Origin: Bin55 sp009840545
Lineage (GTDB): Bacteria; Pseudomonadota; Gammaproteobacteria; Pseudomonadales; Azotimanducaceae
DNA: 64,000 nucleotides
Direction of reading: 5' to 3'
Assembly (NCBI GenBank): GCA_965208815.1
Contig: OZ242357.1
Location: 1,302,001-1,366,000, forward strand
Below are positions 45,291-54,848 of the stretch, piece by piece. The notes beneath the pieces are model-generated. The model was not told the DNA's origin. It searched no databases and saw only the letters and a list, made by a program, of their open reading frames with translations. Numbering within the stretch: the first letter of the stretch is position 1; each line of letters opens with the position of its first letter. Both the position numbers and the translations under genes were made by a program.

Positions 45291-48200
45291 CTAGCTGACT
45301 TTGGATAGCATCTCACCGGAAAGTCTAATACTCCCCTTTTCTGCAAGGGTTAGGACTTCGCTTGAAATGATTTCATCCATCTTGTCACGTCCTAAATTGG
45401 TGCCCAGCATTCGTTGGACTTCCTTCCGGCACTCTTCAATTGTCAAGGACACATTGTCATCGACTGCAACTCGTACTGCGGCACGAATTTCGGATCTTGG
45501 AATTACATCTGGGAACTTTAGCTTCGACAGCTGAACGCTTGAACGATCACGAATTTCATTTGACTCGGAGTAGTCCTTGGAAACGAAGAACTCCTCTCCG
45601 TCTGAATCTGATCTAAGAATTTGGCCGTGTTCAAGAGCAAGTTCTATGCTCTGTTGGATAGTGGACCGTATCCGCGACCCTACTCGAGACTTTCCCCAGC
45701 TTCTTGCAATTCTCGCCGCAATTGCATCGGAATGAACGGGACCCTCCGCATCGACCATTTTGACCGTGATTTCCACGAAGGAGGACGGTTCCAATTCATG
45801 GATCTCATTTGTGAGCAATTCGTCGTCAACGTCAATTATGAGTTCCCTGTAGGGTGAGGATTGCAATGTTTGGTGGGACTCCTCCGATCGCTCAACAAGA
45901 CGCTCACTGGGCGACCTGGATGCACGGGATGAATCGCCCTCTGACAGAGAAGTATTGGGATCCTCTTCGTCGAGGCGATCATTGTTCGAACTTGATTCAA
46001 CTTTTCCTTTGCCCGTACTTGTAGCAAAATTGCTATCGCTAGCGTGTTGGGACTTGAAAAACTGTCTAGCCTCTTCAACCGCACGTACTAACTTTTGAAT
46101 TTCAGCGGCTCGGCTGTAAAACCAATCCGTACTCCAAATTCTGTGAAATCGCCAACCTTTCCTCTCAAGAACTTGCTGGCGCAACCTATCCCTTTCCCGT
46201 GCCCAACTTGACGAGTGGTAGCGCGCACCATCACACTCAATGGCTAGTACGTAGTGATTGTCGTTGTCCGGATCGACTATGGCTAGGTCAATCTTGAAAC
46301 CTGATGCTCCAACCTGAGGGTGCACGACATAGCCATGCTCCTCCAGCACACTGGCAACGTCCTCCTCGAATGGACTATCCATTTCATCGCCCGTCTCTAC
46401 AGGGATATCCAGATCGCCCGTTGCGGCATACTTCATGAATCGCTTCAAAACTCTGGGGCCCTGATGTTGGGCTGCATCAACTCGAATGTCGTCAGGGGTG
46501 ATCGACGCGAAGATCACGCATCGCTTCCGAGCTCTAGTGAATAAGACGTTAAGTCTCCGTTCTCCACCTTTCTGTGACACTGGGCCGAACGATTGTCCAA
46601 AATACCCGTTGGCATCTTTGCCGTATCCAATTGAGACGAAGATCACATCTCGTTCGTCTCCTTGAACGTTCTCGAGGTTCTTGACAAAGAATGGTTCTTC
46701 GTTGGATTCGTCGCAGAATCGTTCCACATGGGGATGCTCACGACACAGTGCTTCCACCTTAGTTTGCATGAGATTACGTTGTGCGACCGACAATCCCACT
46801 ACACCAAGCGTCCAATTCGGATGGTCGCGAACATGCGCAAGAATGTGCTCACAGATGGTGTCCGCTTCAACTTCATTGTGTCTTCTTCTGCTGCGATCAT
46901 AGACTCCATCTGTGACATGCACGAACTTCATTCCATTGATGGTCCCAGCAAACTCGGCAGATGGTGGGTACAAGAGCTTTCCTGAATAAAACTCGTGATT
47001 CGATACGTCGATAAGGGAGGGATGCTCGGATCGGTAGTGCCAACTAAGCATTGCTCGATTTCCAAAGCGTGCATCACAAAGAGCCAAAATACTTTCCATG
47101 TCAGTGGATTGCTGTGCCATCTGAGCTGAAGTGTCCAGCTCGATCTCTGTCTCGCTTTCGTCGGTGCCACTCTCATCGTCACCTGACATTTGTCGATCAA
47201 AGAATGACGTTGGAGGCATCTGCTTCTGATCCCCCACCACTACGACTTGCTTTGCCCGCAACATTGCGCCCAACGCCTCCTGCGGCTTGACTTGACTGGC
47301 TTCGTCTATCAACAAGAGGTCGAAGTGAAGCCCTCCAGGTTTTAGATATTGCGCTACTGACATCGGACTCATGAGGAATACGGGTTTGAGTGCTGCGACA
47401 ACATCTCCTGCTGTGTCAAGCAACTTTCGTATCGGCATGTGACGACGTTTCTTGGCTAGCTCACCTCGAACAACACCTACCATTCCCGTTGAGCCACGCG
47501 GGATGCTCTCGTAGTGCTTGAGCGAGACTTCACGCGCAGTTAAGAGTCGCAACTCTTCGTCCTTTTCCTTGAACTTTTCTACCATCGCAGTACGGTCAGA
47601 GCCACTGAGAGACTCAAGCTCGGGGTGTTCGTTCAATATGTTCTTCAGTACCCGTTCTGAACGAAGAAGCGAGAATGTGTCTACAGCAGTTGAACATGCC
47701 AGATGTCCAGTCCCAATCTGATTGCGAATTTCTACCAATCCTTTGTCCTTCAGTAGTTCGCCGATGCTCAGCAGTTCGTGATAGCCGGCAAGTTCAGTGG
47801 GATGTTCAGCCCATGCACTAAGCCTTTGGCTAATCTTCTCTATTTCGACACTCGATAGGTCTTGGCTTCCAAATGCTTTGGTGTTGTCCAATCCGGTGAG
47901 TTCTGTGACTTGCTTCCACAGGGCGGACCAGGTATTCCAGACATCAAGCAATTGGATCTTGACATTCTCGAAATCAACAGATTCGTTCAGATTTGCAACT
48001 TGCTCTTGTACGCTTCCAATATCACCCAATGATTTGGCCTGTTGACCAATCCAACTAAGTGCACCATATACGCTTTCATTCGACGTCTTGGATTGTTGCC
48101 ACTGAATACCGAAACACTCGCGTCCCAGTACCTCTCGGTTGTCTATGTTTGTTCGCAACTTCTCCACATGAACCAGTTTCTCGAGTAGTTCGAAACGCTC

Positions 48201-50231
48201 CTGCTGCTTACCAGGTAATTTCGCTGTGCAAACTTCTTTCAAGTCTGAAATAGCATTCAGATAAGAAGACTTGAACAGTCGGAAAATGCTCGTGCCTTCT
48301 TTAGCCACGGCATTCAGGTGCAGTTCCCATTTGCTCTCAAATGCTTGAGAAATTACTGTACCCTCAAGTGCAGTCTCCGCGATTCGAACCTGTTCCAGCA
48401 ATTCACACAGCTCGATTGCTGCTTCGCAGTGATCGACAACCACCTCTTGTCGTAGCAGTTCGGGCGCATTCGTTGGCATCGATTGGATCTGTACCAACTG
48501 TTCTACCAGCTGGTGAACTCGATACTCGGTGAGATTCCAGCTCACACTTGCCGCGGTCCTACCCTGTTCAAATCGATCACTCAGTTCATCGAACGTAGTT
48601 GATGCTTGATCTATCAAGTTTTCCATGCGTTGTCTGTCGATAGGCGAAAGTCTGTTCTCTACGCCCCGCCAGATGTGTTGGTGCTCAGGACCATGTTTCG
48701 TGGTTGCTTCGGCAAATCGAGCTACCAAGCTACATCGCTCGTCAAATTCCTGAATGGACCAAGAATCAATCTCGGATATATCAAAATCTGCCGGTGGAGT
48801 ACGCTTGCCTGACAATCTTGAGATCTTGCCCATCAATCGAAATGCAGTATTTCCAGTGGTGGAATCTTGAGTGTGAACAAGATCTGAAACTCGGTTCAGT
48901 CGGTCCCGAAGCTGTCGAAGTTCGTCGTACTCAGTTTCCGCTACATCCACAGGGCGATTGAGCTCCCAAGTCTCTCTCAAACTCCCATAGACTTGTGCCT
49001 TGTTAGCCTTGTGGGAGTGCAATTCCAGACATAGAGGACCCAGTCCGCACTGCACCAAGCGCTTCATAACAACCTCGAGAGCTGCCCTCTTCTCGGCAAT
49101 GAATAGGACCCGCTTGCCACAATTCACAGCACCAGCGATTAAATTGGCGATAGTCTGTGACTTGCCGGTTCCAGGAGGTCCTTGAACGACGATATTCTTC
49201 CCATCCATCGCAGACGAGATCACCTGAGTTTGGGAAGAATCGGCATCCAGAATGTGACCAAGTTCTTTAGGATTGCTGAACTTTGCATCAAGATTCGGAA
49301 TCTGCTCAGGGGCTGTGATCGATACTTTTGGTGAATCCTCCGCGCTAGAGTGGCCGCCTGTCAAGAGATCCTCGATAAGGCGTACTCCCGTGATATCCAC
49401 ATCGTCAGATTGATAGTTTTCGAGCTCTAGGTCGCGATACATCAAGAACTTCGCAAACGAAAAAAAGCTCAGAGCCATTGAATCTGGTTCTATATTCCAT
49501 CGCGGTTTCGATGCTACGGCCTCCCTCACTTCGTTGAAATACTCCGTTGGCCTCCAGCTGTCGTTGTCGGGAAAATCAGGCAGAGTCAGCTGAAAGTCCT
49601 CATGCAACAACATTGCCAATGACTTGTTTGACTCCAGATCCATGTCCCTCTTGGCCAATCGGAAGACACCCTTTCTTGAATCTCGTGTCAGCTCTACTGG
49701 GAGGAGTATGAGTGGTGCACATCGCTCGACTTCCGAAGATTCGGACTCGAAGTAGCACAGGAATCCAAGCGCTAGGAACAACACACTGATGCCTTGTTCC
49801 TCCTCAATGCTTTTCGCTTCTCGATAGATGTAGAGAAGCTTTTTCTGAAGCGCGGCGGGCGTGAGCAGGGTTTGCAGCTTTGTGTCGGTATGCGCCAAAT
49901 GCACCTCCCCGACAAGTTCATCGGGAACGAAGAGATCGCCAGATAAATTCATGGCTTCTTCTACGCTACGGGCATCTGCATCAATTCCCTTAGCGGGCAA
50001 AAACGTAAATTTCTTTCCTTCTACGTACAGAATCCTGTAGATCTCATCGGAGAGTTCATGTGCAATAAGAAGCTGGTTGCGTCGAAACGTGCGTATTGGC
50101 GCATTGGTTAGTGGGTTCCGTTTCCCAATGTCGAGCAGGTTGTGTCTTTGAAGATCAAGTGCTTCCAGCAACGCACTGCTTGGCGATGTAGGCTGTTCAA
50201 CCGTGTTTTGTTGCAATGTAGATTCACTCAT
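45291..50231 (-). CDS. DUF4011-helicase-nuclease-DUF3320 protein, candidate defence effector
   Basis: This very large protein (1646 residues from the ATG at 50231) has four recognisable parts. A DUF4011 domain lies at the N-terminus (LDLQRHNLLDIGKRNPLTNA). A superfamily I helicase follows, with Walker A QGPPGTGKSQT near residue 351, DEASQVKPQEA near 970, GDQKQMPPTSF near 995 and motif RRLNVLFTRARKR near 1230. A Vsr/MTES_1575-type endonuclease segment holds FKIDLAIVD, AIECDGARYHSS and ERKGWRFHRIWSTDWF, about 1280-1375. DUF3320 lies near 1450-1540, followed by another winged-helix-like stretch. From memory, the single-gene antiphage system Hhe has a DUF4011-helicase-Vsr layout, so defence is plausible. 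The gene is intact. Confidence 0.82.
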   Translation of the reverse strand: MSESTLQQNTVEQPTSPSSALLEALDLQRHNLLDIGKRNPLTNAPIRTFRRNQLLIAHELSDEIYRILYVEGKKFTFLPAKGIDADARSVEEAMNLSGDLFVPDELVGEVHLAHTDTKLQTLLTPAALQKKLLYIYREAKSIEEEQGISVLFLALGFLCYFESESSEVERCAPLILLPVELTRDSRKGVFRLAKRDMDLESNKSLAMLLHEDFQLTLPDFPDNDSWRPTEYFNEVREAVASKPRWNIEPDSMALSFFSFAKFLMYRDLELENYQSDDVDITGVRLIEDLLTGGHSSAEDSPKVSITAPEQIPNLDAKFSNPKELGHILDADSSQTQVISSAMDGKNIVVQGPPGTGKSQTIANLIAGAVNCGKRVLFIAEKRAALEVVMKRLVQCGLGPLCLELHSHKANKAQVYGSLRETWELNRPVDVAETEYDELRQLRDRLNRVSDLVHTQDSTTGNTAFRLMGKISRLSGKRTPPADFDISEIDSWSIQEFDERCSLVARFAEATTKHGPEHQHIWRGVENRLSPIDRQRMENLIDQASTTFDELSDRFEQGRTAASVSWNLTEYRVHQLVEQLVQIQSMPTNAPELLRQEVVVDHCEAAIELCELLEQVRIAETALEGTVISQAFESKWELHLNAVAKEGTSIFRLFKSSYLNAISDLKEVCTAKLPGKQQERFELLEKLVHVEKLRTNIDNREVLGRECFGIQWQQSKTSNESVYGALSWIGQQAKSLGDIGSVQEQVANLNESVDFENVKIQLLDVWNTWSALWKQVTELTGLDNTKAFGSQDLSSVEIEKISQRLSAWAEHPTELAGYHELLSIGELLKDKGLVEIRNQIGTGHLACSTAVDTFSLLRSERVLKNILNEHPELESLSGSDRTAMVEKFKEKDEELRLLTAREVSLKHYESIPRGSTGMVGVVRGELAKKRRHMPIRKLLDTAGDVVAALKPVFLMSPMSVAQYLKPGGLHFDLLLIDEASQVKPQEALGAMLRAKQVVVVGDQKQMPPTSFFDRQMSGDDESGTDESETEIELDTSAQMAQQSTDMESILALCDARFGNRAMLSWHYRSEHPSLIDVSNHEFYSGKLLYPPSAEFAGTINGMKFVHVTDGVYDRSRRRHNEVEADTICEHILAHVRDHPNWTLGVVGLSVAQRNLMQTKVEALCREHPHVERFCDESNEEPFFVKNLENVQGDERDVIFVSIGYGKDANGYFGQSFGPVSQKGGERRLNVLFTRARKRCVIFASITPDDIRVDAAQHQGPRVLKRFMKYAATGDLDIPVETGDEMDSPFEEDVASVLEEHGYVVHPQVGASGFKIDLAIVDPDNDNHYVLAIECDGARYHSSSWARERDRLRQQVLERKGWRFHRIWSTDWFYSRAAEIQKLVRAVEEARQFFKSQHASDSNFATSTGKGKVESSSNNDRLDEEDPNTSLSEGDSSRASRSPSERLVERSEESHQTLQSSPYRELIIDVDDELLTNEIHELEPSSFVEITVKMVDAEGPVHSDAIAARIARSWGKSRVGSRIRSTIQQSIELALEHGQILRSDSDGEEFFVSKDYSESNEIRDRSSVQLSKLKFPDVIPRSEIRAAVRVAVDDNVSLTIEECRKEVQRMLGTNLGRDKMDEIISSEVLTLAEKGSIRLSGEMLSKVS

Positions 50232-50728
50232 GGCTTCTCTCGTGCGCAACTTTGCGACTTACCAATTCACCTGCATTTCAGTTCGATTTGACTCAACCGG
50301 AACGCGTTGATTGACATCGAATCGAGTGAGTTTAACGCACGAAGGAATTGGGTAAATGTACGGCGATCTAGTTGCAACGAACAGTAACGCTAGCAGAATC
50401 TTCCCATGACGAGGTTCCGTTATCCTTAATGGCACGGTCTCTATTTTTTGGTAGACGTCATTTCTCTGCATCCGGAGGTAAGTTGGACGCAGCCGTACAC
50501 CCCAAATTGAACCGAGCTGGAGTTCAAGCTGAAAGTAGGAAGCAGAGACCCATGAAGATGCTGAAGTGCTTGAGTTCCTTTCAGTCCCTAAAATTTGTCC
50601 GGCTAACACGCTATAACGTGATGCCGACTGCGAAATCGCCCTTCTGTGTATAGAGAATCTGGACTGTGGAAAATGATCTACGGTGGCGGGTTACCCAGTC
50701 TCTCGATATTCCGCATAGCTAGCTACTA
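50232..50728. other. Intergenic region between DUF4011 gene and PH-domain operon
   Basis: This 497-base region should contain the divergent promoters of the helicase gene (leftward) and the PH-domain operon (rightward). A leftward frame at 50259-50609 includes a hydrophobic run ILLALLFVATRSPYIYPIPSC that looks a little like a lipoprotein signal, followed by only 25 residues. I do not think the evidence is enough to call a gene. Confidence 0.4.
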
Positions 50729-52288
50729 ATGTTTCTCAAGACCTATGACATTGACCGATGGTATCGAGCGTCTCCGATATCTCTCATCTTTTTCTTTGGT
50801 AAGGCAACTCATCAAATTTGGAATCAGCTCAAGACTCTAGTTCTTTCAAACGGTGCCCTTCTCGCTTGGTTTGCCGCTAGCGAAAACTGGTTGATCGTAG
50901 GTCTTATTGGTGTCTTTTGGCTGGCTGTGATCTCTGTTGTTGCCCTAGCCAAGTTTCTCCGTTTCAGGTTCAAGTTGTCCCCCAATAGCATCTCTGTAAG
51001 AGAGGGAGTGATCAATTTGAAGCACATCGACCTGCAATTCGACCGAATCCGAGCCATTAACTTTGAGCGTGGCCCGGTGGATCGCTGGTTGGGATTGACA
51101 GGAATCAGCTTCGATACGGCTGGAACGGGCACTGCAGAAGCCACGGTCCCCGCCGTCTCTCTTGGTTTCGCTGAAAGTCTAAGAGCACGAATCGATCAAG
51201 AACGCAAGTTAGAGGAAGAAGAAGATCCAGAGCCTGGTGCGGAAGACTCTGCAAACCATGTGAACTTGATCACTTCACTCTCGCTGGCTCAGATTGTGAA
51301 GATTGGAACCTGCGGTAGTGGCTCAACTGTAGGATTGGTTTCGCTCTTCACAATTGCTATTCCTTTTACTGTTACATCCATTTTGAACCGAGTTTCACTC
51401 GAGTCCATTGGCCCTCTTAAATCCATAGTCGATTTCATTCTTCAGATCCATTTGTCATTGTCTCCAAGTGTTGGGAACACAGTGGCAACGGTTGTGACGG
51501 TCCTGACGTTGTTGGTTTGCATCGGCTCGGTTGCTTGGATCCTTCAAGTGATCGGAGCCTACATCAGATGGAAAGGTTTCCGCGCGTTCATCGAGAACGG
51601 AAGGCTGAAATCAGTTGCTGGACTATTTACAGTACGCGAGATTCAGTTGGATATCCCGAAGATTCAATCGCTAACCTTTCACCAGAACCTTCGCAGTAGA
51701 TGGCTATCGTGCTTTAGAGTTCGAGCAGAGCAGTCAGCTAGCGACGCTGAGCATATGCTGCAAATTCCTCTCTCGGACTTGCCTACAAACTCATTGCTCG
51801 GCCAAACTGTCATGCAAGATGCGGCGAAGGGGCTAGCATTTGACCCGAACTCGAGCGACTTCACTGCAATCGCCTCTCCACTGTTCTGGGTTCCGTTTTG
51901 CCGAGGGATAGCGATTTCAGTTATTGGTTATGTAGTAGTCGCGCTTCATTTCGGGCTCGCCTATGGTTTATTGGCATTGGCTTGGATTGTGCCTTCAAGC
52001 GCTGTTGCGTACTTACGTTGGCGTAAGGCAGGCTATCTGTGCAACCAAGAGGCGATTGTGTATCGTTCCGGGGTACTCTCGTACGTACTTAGATCTTTGA
52101 AGTATTCCAAGCTGCAGTCGGTCGATATCACACAAAACATCATTCAGAAATGGAGGCATCGGGCTTCCTTGGTTTTGAAAAACCCAACAACTCGAATCGA
52201 AATTCCGTATCTCGAGTATGAGATGGCTTCGGCTTTTAGAGACTACCTGTTGTACTGTATAGAGTCTAGCGACGAGGAATGGCGATGA
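50729..52288 (+). CDS. Membrane protein with repeated bacterial PH domains (YdbT-like)
   Basis: This 519-residue protein has paired membrane helices that alternate with bPH_2 (DUF304) domains. Helices lie at about residues 40-80, 190-215, 245-275 and 385-425. PH segments include FKLSPNSISVREGVINLKHI with FDRIRAINFERGP (about 85-115), IENGRLKSVAGLFTVREIQL (about 288-310) and VYRSGVLSYVLRSLKYSKLQ (about 445-465). This matches E. coli YdbT-type proteins, whose role is uncertain. Its stop overlaps an ATG of the next PH gene (ATGA). Confidence 0.85.
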   Translation: MFLKTYDIDRWYRASPISLIFFFGKATHQIWNQLKTLVLSNGALLAWFAASENWLIVGLIGVFWLAVISVVALAKFLRFRFKLSPNSISVREGVINLKHIDLQFDRIRAINFERGPVDRWLGLTGISFDTAGTGTAEATVPAVSLGFAESLRARIDQERKLEEEEDPEPGAEDSANHVNLITSLSLAQIVKIGTCGSGSTVGLVSLFTIAIPFTVTSILNRVSLESIGPLKSIVDFILQIHLSLSPSVGNTVATVVTVLTLLVCIGSVAWILQVIGAYIRWKGFRAFIENGRLKSVAGLFTVREIQLDIPKIQSLTFHQNLRSRWLSCFRVRAEQSASDAEHMLQIPLSDLPTNSLLGQTVMQDAAKGLAFDPNSSDFTAIASPLFWVPFCRGIAISVIGYVVVALHFGLAYGLLALAWIVPSSAVAYLRWRKAGYLCNQEAIVYRSGVLSYVLRSLKYSKLQSVDITQNIIQKWRHRASLVLKNPTTRIEIPYLEYEMASAFRDYLLYCIESSDEEWR

Positions 52289-52836
52289 GGTTCATGTTCG
52301 ACAATTCTCCGGTTCCCATTAATCAGATTCCTTCCATAGAAGAAATCGCCTGGCATCCTGTGGAGCCTCGCCTCAAACTGCAGATTTTCGTCAGAAATCT
52401 ACTCCATTTGCTCTGGTTCATACCGGCATTTCTTCTTGCAACATCGGTGTGGCTCTATATGGGTAGCATTGAGCCTGTAGGAGGCTTTCAAGGGTGGACG
52501 TTCTTATTCCAATCGTCCCTTGCAATCGGGCTACTGGTGCTAACTCCGTTGCTCCCATTACGTTGGTTTGTTGTACCAATATTTGAAGTGCCCAAGAGAA
52601 AGTACGCCGTTCGGCTTGAAGATTTGAACTATCAACGAGGTCTTTTTACTACAACCGTATCCAGTGCGCCGTTCAATCGCATTCAACATGCTTCAACGCA
52701 GCAATATTTCTTGGAACGGATGTTTAATCTAGCATCCCTTGAGGTCTATACGGCTGCTGGACAAGCAGTTCAAATTACTGGACTAGATCCCAAGATTGCA
52801 CGGGATCTCAGAGACCACGTCCTCGCTCAAGTCTAA
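52279..52836 (+). CDS. Small membrane PH-domain protein (YdbS-like), first copy
   Basis: This 185-residue protein has two helices (about residues 38-60 and 75-100) and one bPH_2 domain containing YAVRLEDLNYQRGLF, APFNRIQHASTQQYFLERMF and a final LRDHVLAQV. This is the usual partner of the YdbT-type protein. ATG at 52279, with another ATG two codons later that overlaps the upstream stop. Membrane-associated; the partner complex and function are not established. Confidence 0.82.
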   Translation: MAMRFMFDNSPVPINQIPSIEEIAWHPVEPRLKLQIFVRNLLHLLWFIPAFLLATSVWLYMGSIEPVGGFQGWTFLFQSSLAIGLLVLTPLLPLRWFVVPIFEVPKRKYAVRLEDLNYQRGLFTTTVSSAPFNRIQHASTQQYFLERMFNLASLEVYTAAGQAVQITGLDPKIARDLRDHVLAQV

Positions 52837-53155
52837 CAGTTCAAGCAACGTGGAGAGTCCGAGGAGAATCTGGCGTCCATTGACGAGGAACGAGATGAGG
52901 ATCTCGAGTGATCCGGCGAGACGATGTCTAACCACACAAGAACATACAGAAAGAGGCTGTGATGTCATTACTCCAGAAAATTAACAGTTCGTGGAGAAGG
53001 ATTCCTCAATTTGGTCGCTGTAGCGGGGCATTTAATAGGTGCAATCTCAAGAATGACCAACAAGAAAGCTTGAGAGAGTTCTATGAAAGAGCAAGGCTGG
53101 ACTCAACTCTTGGAGCTTTCTGGCAGAAGGGAGTGGGACGAAACGAGAAAGGGTA
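52837..53155. other. Spacer between the two small PH-domain genes
   Basis: This 319-base stretch separates two paralogous genes. A 65-codon frame (52959-53156) ends in a TAG that overlaps the GTG start of the next gene, which would be a neat coupling. However, its product (starting MMSLLQKINSSW, ending VGRNEKG) has no recognisable features, so I leave it uncalled. Confidence 0.4.
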
Positions 53156-53788
53156 GTGGCGAAAACACCATTCAAGAATCCTCAAGTACCCATAGATCAG
53201 ATACCCAGAGCTCGAAAATTCTCTTGGGTGCCCGTAGAAATACGCTTGAGATCGATGATCCTATGTGGGAATCTCCTCTATCTCATCCCTTGCTCTCTAA
53301 CGGTGTTTCTTGGGGTCGCAGGATGGTTGATAATACCCGAAGAATTCCCTGAGCTTGAGTGGATGGAACAACTGGTATTTGTTTTGGCTGGTGCAGTGTC
53401 GGTCTTACTGGCAGCACTAGTCCCTGTTTTCCTGTACGTAGCCTACATCGCGCCTTTTTTGGAAGTGCCAAGAAGATCGTACGCAGTCAGACAAGAAGAT
53501 CTCAACTATCGTCGTGGCCTCTTCAAGAATGTTGATTCATGTGCGCCGTTCAGGCGTATCCAGCATGCTTCAACCCACCGGAATCTGTTTGAACGAATGT
53601 TCAATCTATCCACCTTGGAGGTATTTACTGCCGCGGGAAGGGCTTTTCGAATTGAAGGGCTGAGTCCGGAGACGGCTGAAGCACTCCGTGACCATGTTTT
53701 GGAACAGATCTCCAAGTACCAAGAAAATGAGCATCCAAAAGGAGATGGTGGAACGCTCAAAGATAATGGAGTGCAAGATACGGATTGA
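53156..53788 (+). CDS. Small membrane PH-domain protein (YdbS-like), second copy
   Basis: This 210-residue paralogue of the protein encoded 320 bases upstream has two helices (about residues 38-60 and 75-100) and a bPH_2 domain (YAVRQEDLNYRRGLF, APFRRIQHASTHRNLFERMF, LRDHVLEQI). The start is GTG. The choice is supported by alignment: VPIDQIPRARKFSWVPVEIR here matches VPINQIPSIEEIAWHPVEPR in the first copy, at the same distance from the start. It differs by a hydrophilic C-terminal tail. Tandem duplication of the YdbS-type partner is unusual. Confidence 0.8.
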   Translation: MAKTPFKNPQVPIDQIPRARKFSWVPVEIRLRSMILCGNLLYLIPCSLTVFLGVAGWLIIPEEFPELEWMEQLVFVLAGAVSVLLAALVPVFLYVAYIAPFLEVPRRSYAVRQEDLNYRRGLFKNVDSCAPFRRIQHASTHRNLFERMFNLSTLEVFTAAGRAFRIEGLSPETAEALRDHVLEQISKYQENEHPKGDGGTLKDNGVQDTD

Positions 53789-54096
53789 TTCAATTGATGG
53801 AAATCGACCGGCCATTGGTTAGATGTCAATGACTGTGTGACCGTGAGACCCAATTCGTACCAACTCAGTACTAGTTAGAAAGAGACCACTACAGCTATGT
53901 TCTTTGTACCGATCTAAGTGTGTCCCGATACGATTGCTTGCGTACACATGCTTGATTGCATCTGCATACCGTCATCCGAAGTCAGTACCAAACTAAGTGA
54001 GACTGACCAAACAAAATACTGAACAAAAACACTTGCAATTTTGTATCCATATGTATACATTAACACTACTGAACGTGTACATAGGAATTACACAAA
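53789..54096. other. Intergenic region upstream of lexA
   Basis: This 308-base region has no gene. Its last 60 bases are AT-rich and hold the palindrome listed at 54043-54058. A repeated actgaac (at about 54018 and 54069) may also be regulatory. I find no canonical gammaproteobacterial SOS box (ctgt-N8-acag). Confidence 0.5.
54043..54058. promoter_or_regulatory. Palindrome upstream of lexA, candidate operator
   Basis: gtatccatatgtatac is a near-perfect inverted repeat (GTAT-x-CATATG-x-ATAC) placed 39 bases before the lexA start, where an autoregulatory LexA site would be expected. It does not match ctgt-N8-acag. Its identity as a LexA site is inference. Confidence 0.4.
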
Positions 54097-54714
54097 ATGC
54101 AAAAGCCTGTGAAACTTACAAATCGGCAACAGGAAGTGCTCGATTTGATCCGAAATTGGATTTCGACTTCGGGTTACCCTCCAACACGACGTGACATTGC
54201 AGATCATTTCGAATTTCGCTCTCCCAACGCGTCTGAAGAACACCTCAAAGCGCTGGAACGCAAAGGTGTAATCAAGGTCAATCGCAACACGTCACGGGGT
54301 ATTCGGCTCACCCACGAGTACGACGCACAGTCTATTCCTGTAGTTGGGAGAGTGGCAGCTGGAAGTCCGATACTCTCGGAGGAACACATCGAGCGAACCG
54401 TTCGGGTTCCCCACACTTTGTTTTCGCCCAAAGCCGACTACTTTCTAAAAGTTCAGGGAGACAGTATGGTCCGAGCCGGAATCATGGACGGGGACCTGTT
54501 GGCCGTTCACAAGACGACCGATGTCAGGAACAATCAGATTGTGGTGGCTAAGGTGGAAGATGAAGTGACAGTAAAACGTTTCTACCGTCGTCCAAATGAC
54601 TCCAAAGTTGAACTTATTGCCGAAAACCCAACCGTCGATCCAATCATTGTTGACCTGAACACACAGAGACTAGACATCGAGGGAATCAAGGTGGGTCTCG
54701 TCAGGCTCGACTAG
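54097..54714 (+). CDS. lexA: LexA repressor
   Basis: This 205-residue SOS regulator has an N-terminal winged-helix domain (about residues 1-65: LTNRQQEVLDLIRNWIST, GYPPTRRDIADHFEFRSPNA), followed by the self-cleavage site Ala-Gly in GRVAAGSPIL (about 88-89). The catalytic Ser is in QGDSMVRAGI (about 127) and Lys in VVAKVEDEVTV (about 164). All cleavage residues are present, so RecA-stimulated autolysis should work. The recognition-helix segment RRDIADHFEFRSPNA is close to the E. coli form (RAEIAQRLGFRSPNA), with changes at several positions, which fits an altered operator. It converges on topA. Confidence 0.95.
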   Translation: MQKPVKLTNRQQEVLDLIRNWISTSGYPPTRRDIADHFEFRSPNASEEHLKALERKGVIKVNRNTSRGIRLTHEYDAQSIPVVGRVAAGSPILSEEHIERTVRVPHTLFSPKADYFLKVQGDSMVRAGIMDGDLLAVHKTTDVRNNQIVVAKVEDEVTVKRFYRRPNDSKVELIAENPTVDPIIVDLNTQRLDIEGIKVGLVRLD

Positions 54715-54848
54715 TCTTTGGTTCAATATAAATAGGCGGCTACGCTCACTGATACCAACGTGCTAGCGACTCTCGCTGCTAGACAACTGCTTTCACGTAA
54801 CAAGCAGGACAGAACTCTACCTGAGCTCTCTTAGGTAGACCTAGAAGC

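Noticed and set aside
50259..50609. 116-codon minus-strand frame with a lipoprotein-like run
   Set aside because: The hydrophobic run is in the middle of the frame, the mature part would be about 25 residues, and no start with a ribosome-binding site is convincing.
52959..53156. 65-codon frame ending on the start of the second small PH gene
   Set aside because: The stop/start overlap is attractive, but the product has no recognisable pattern and the frame is short enough to be chance.
54762..54782. Hairpin ctagcga/tcgctgctag between the convergent lexA and topA genes
   Set aside because: The stem needs a three-base bulge and has no T-run on either side, so I do not list it as a terminator.
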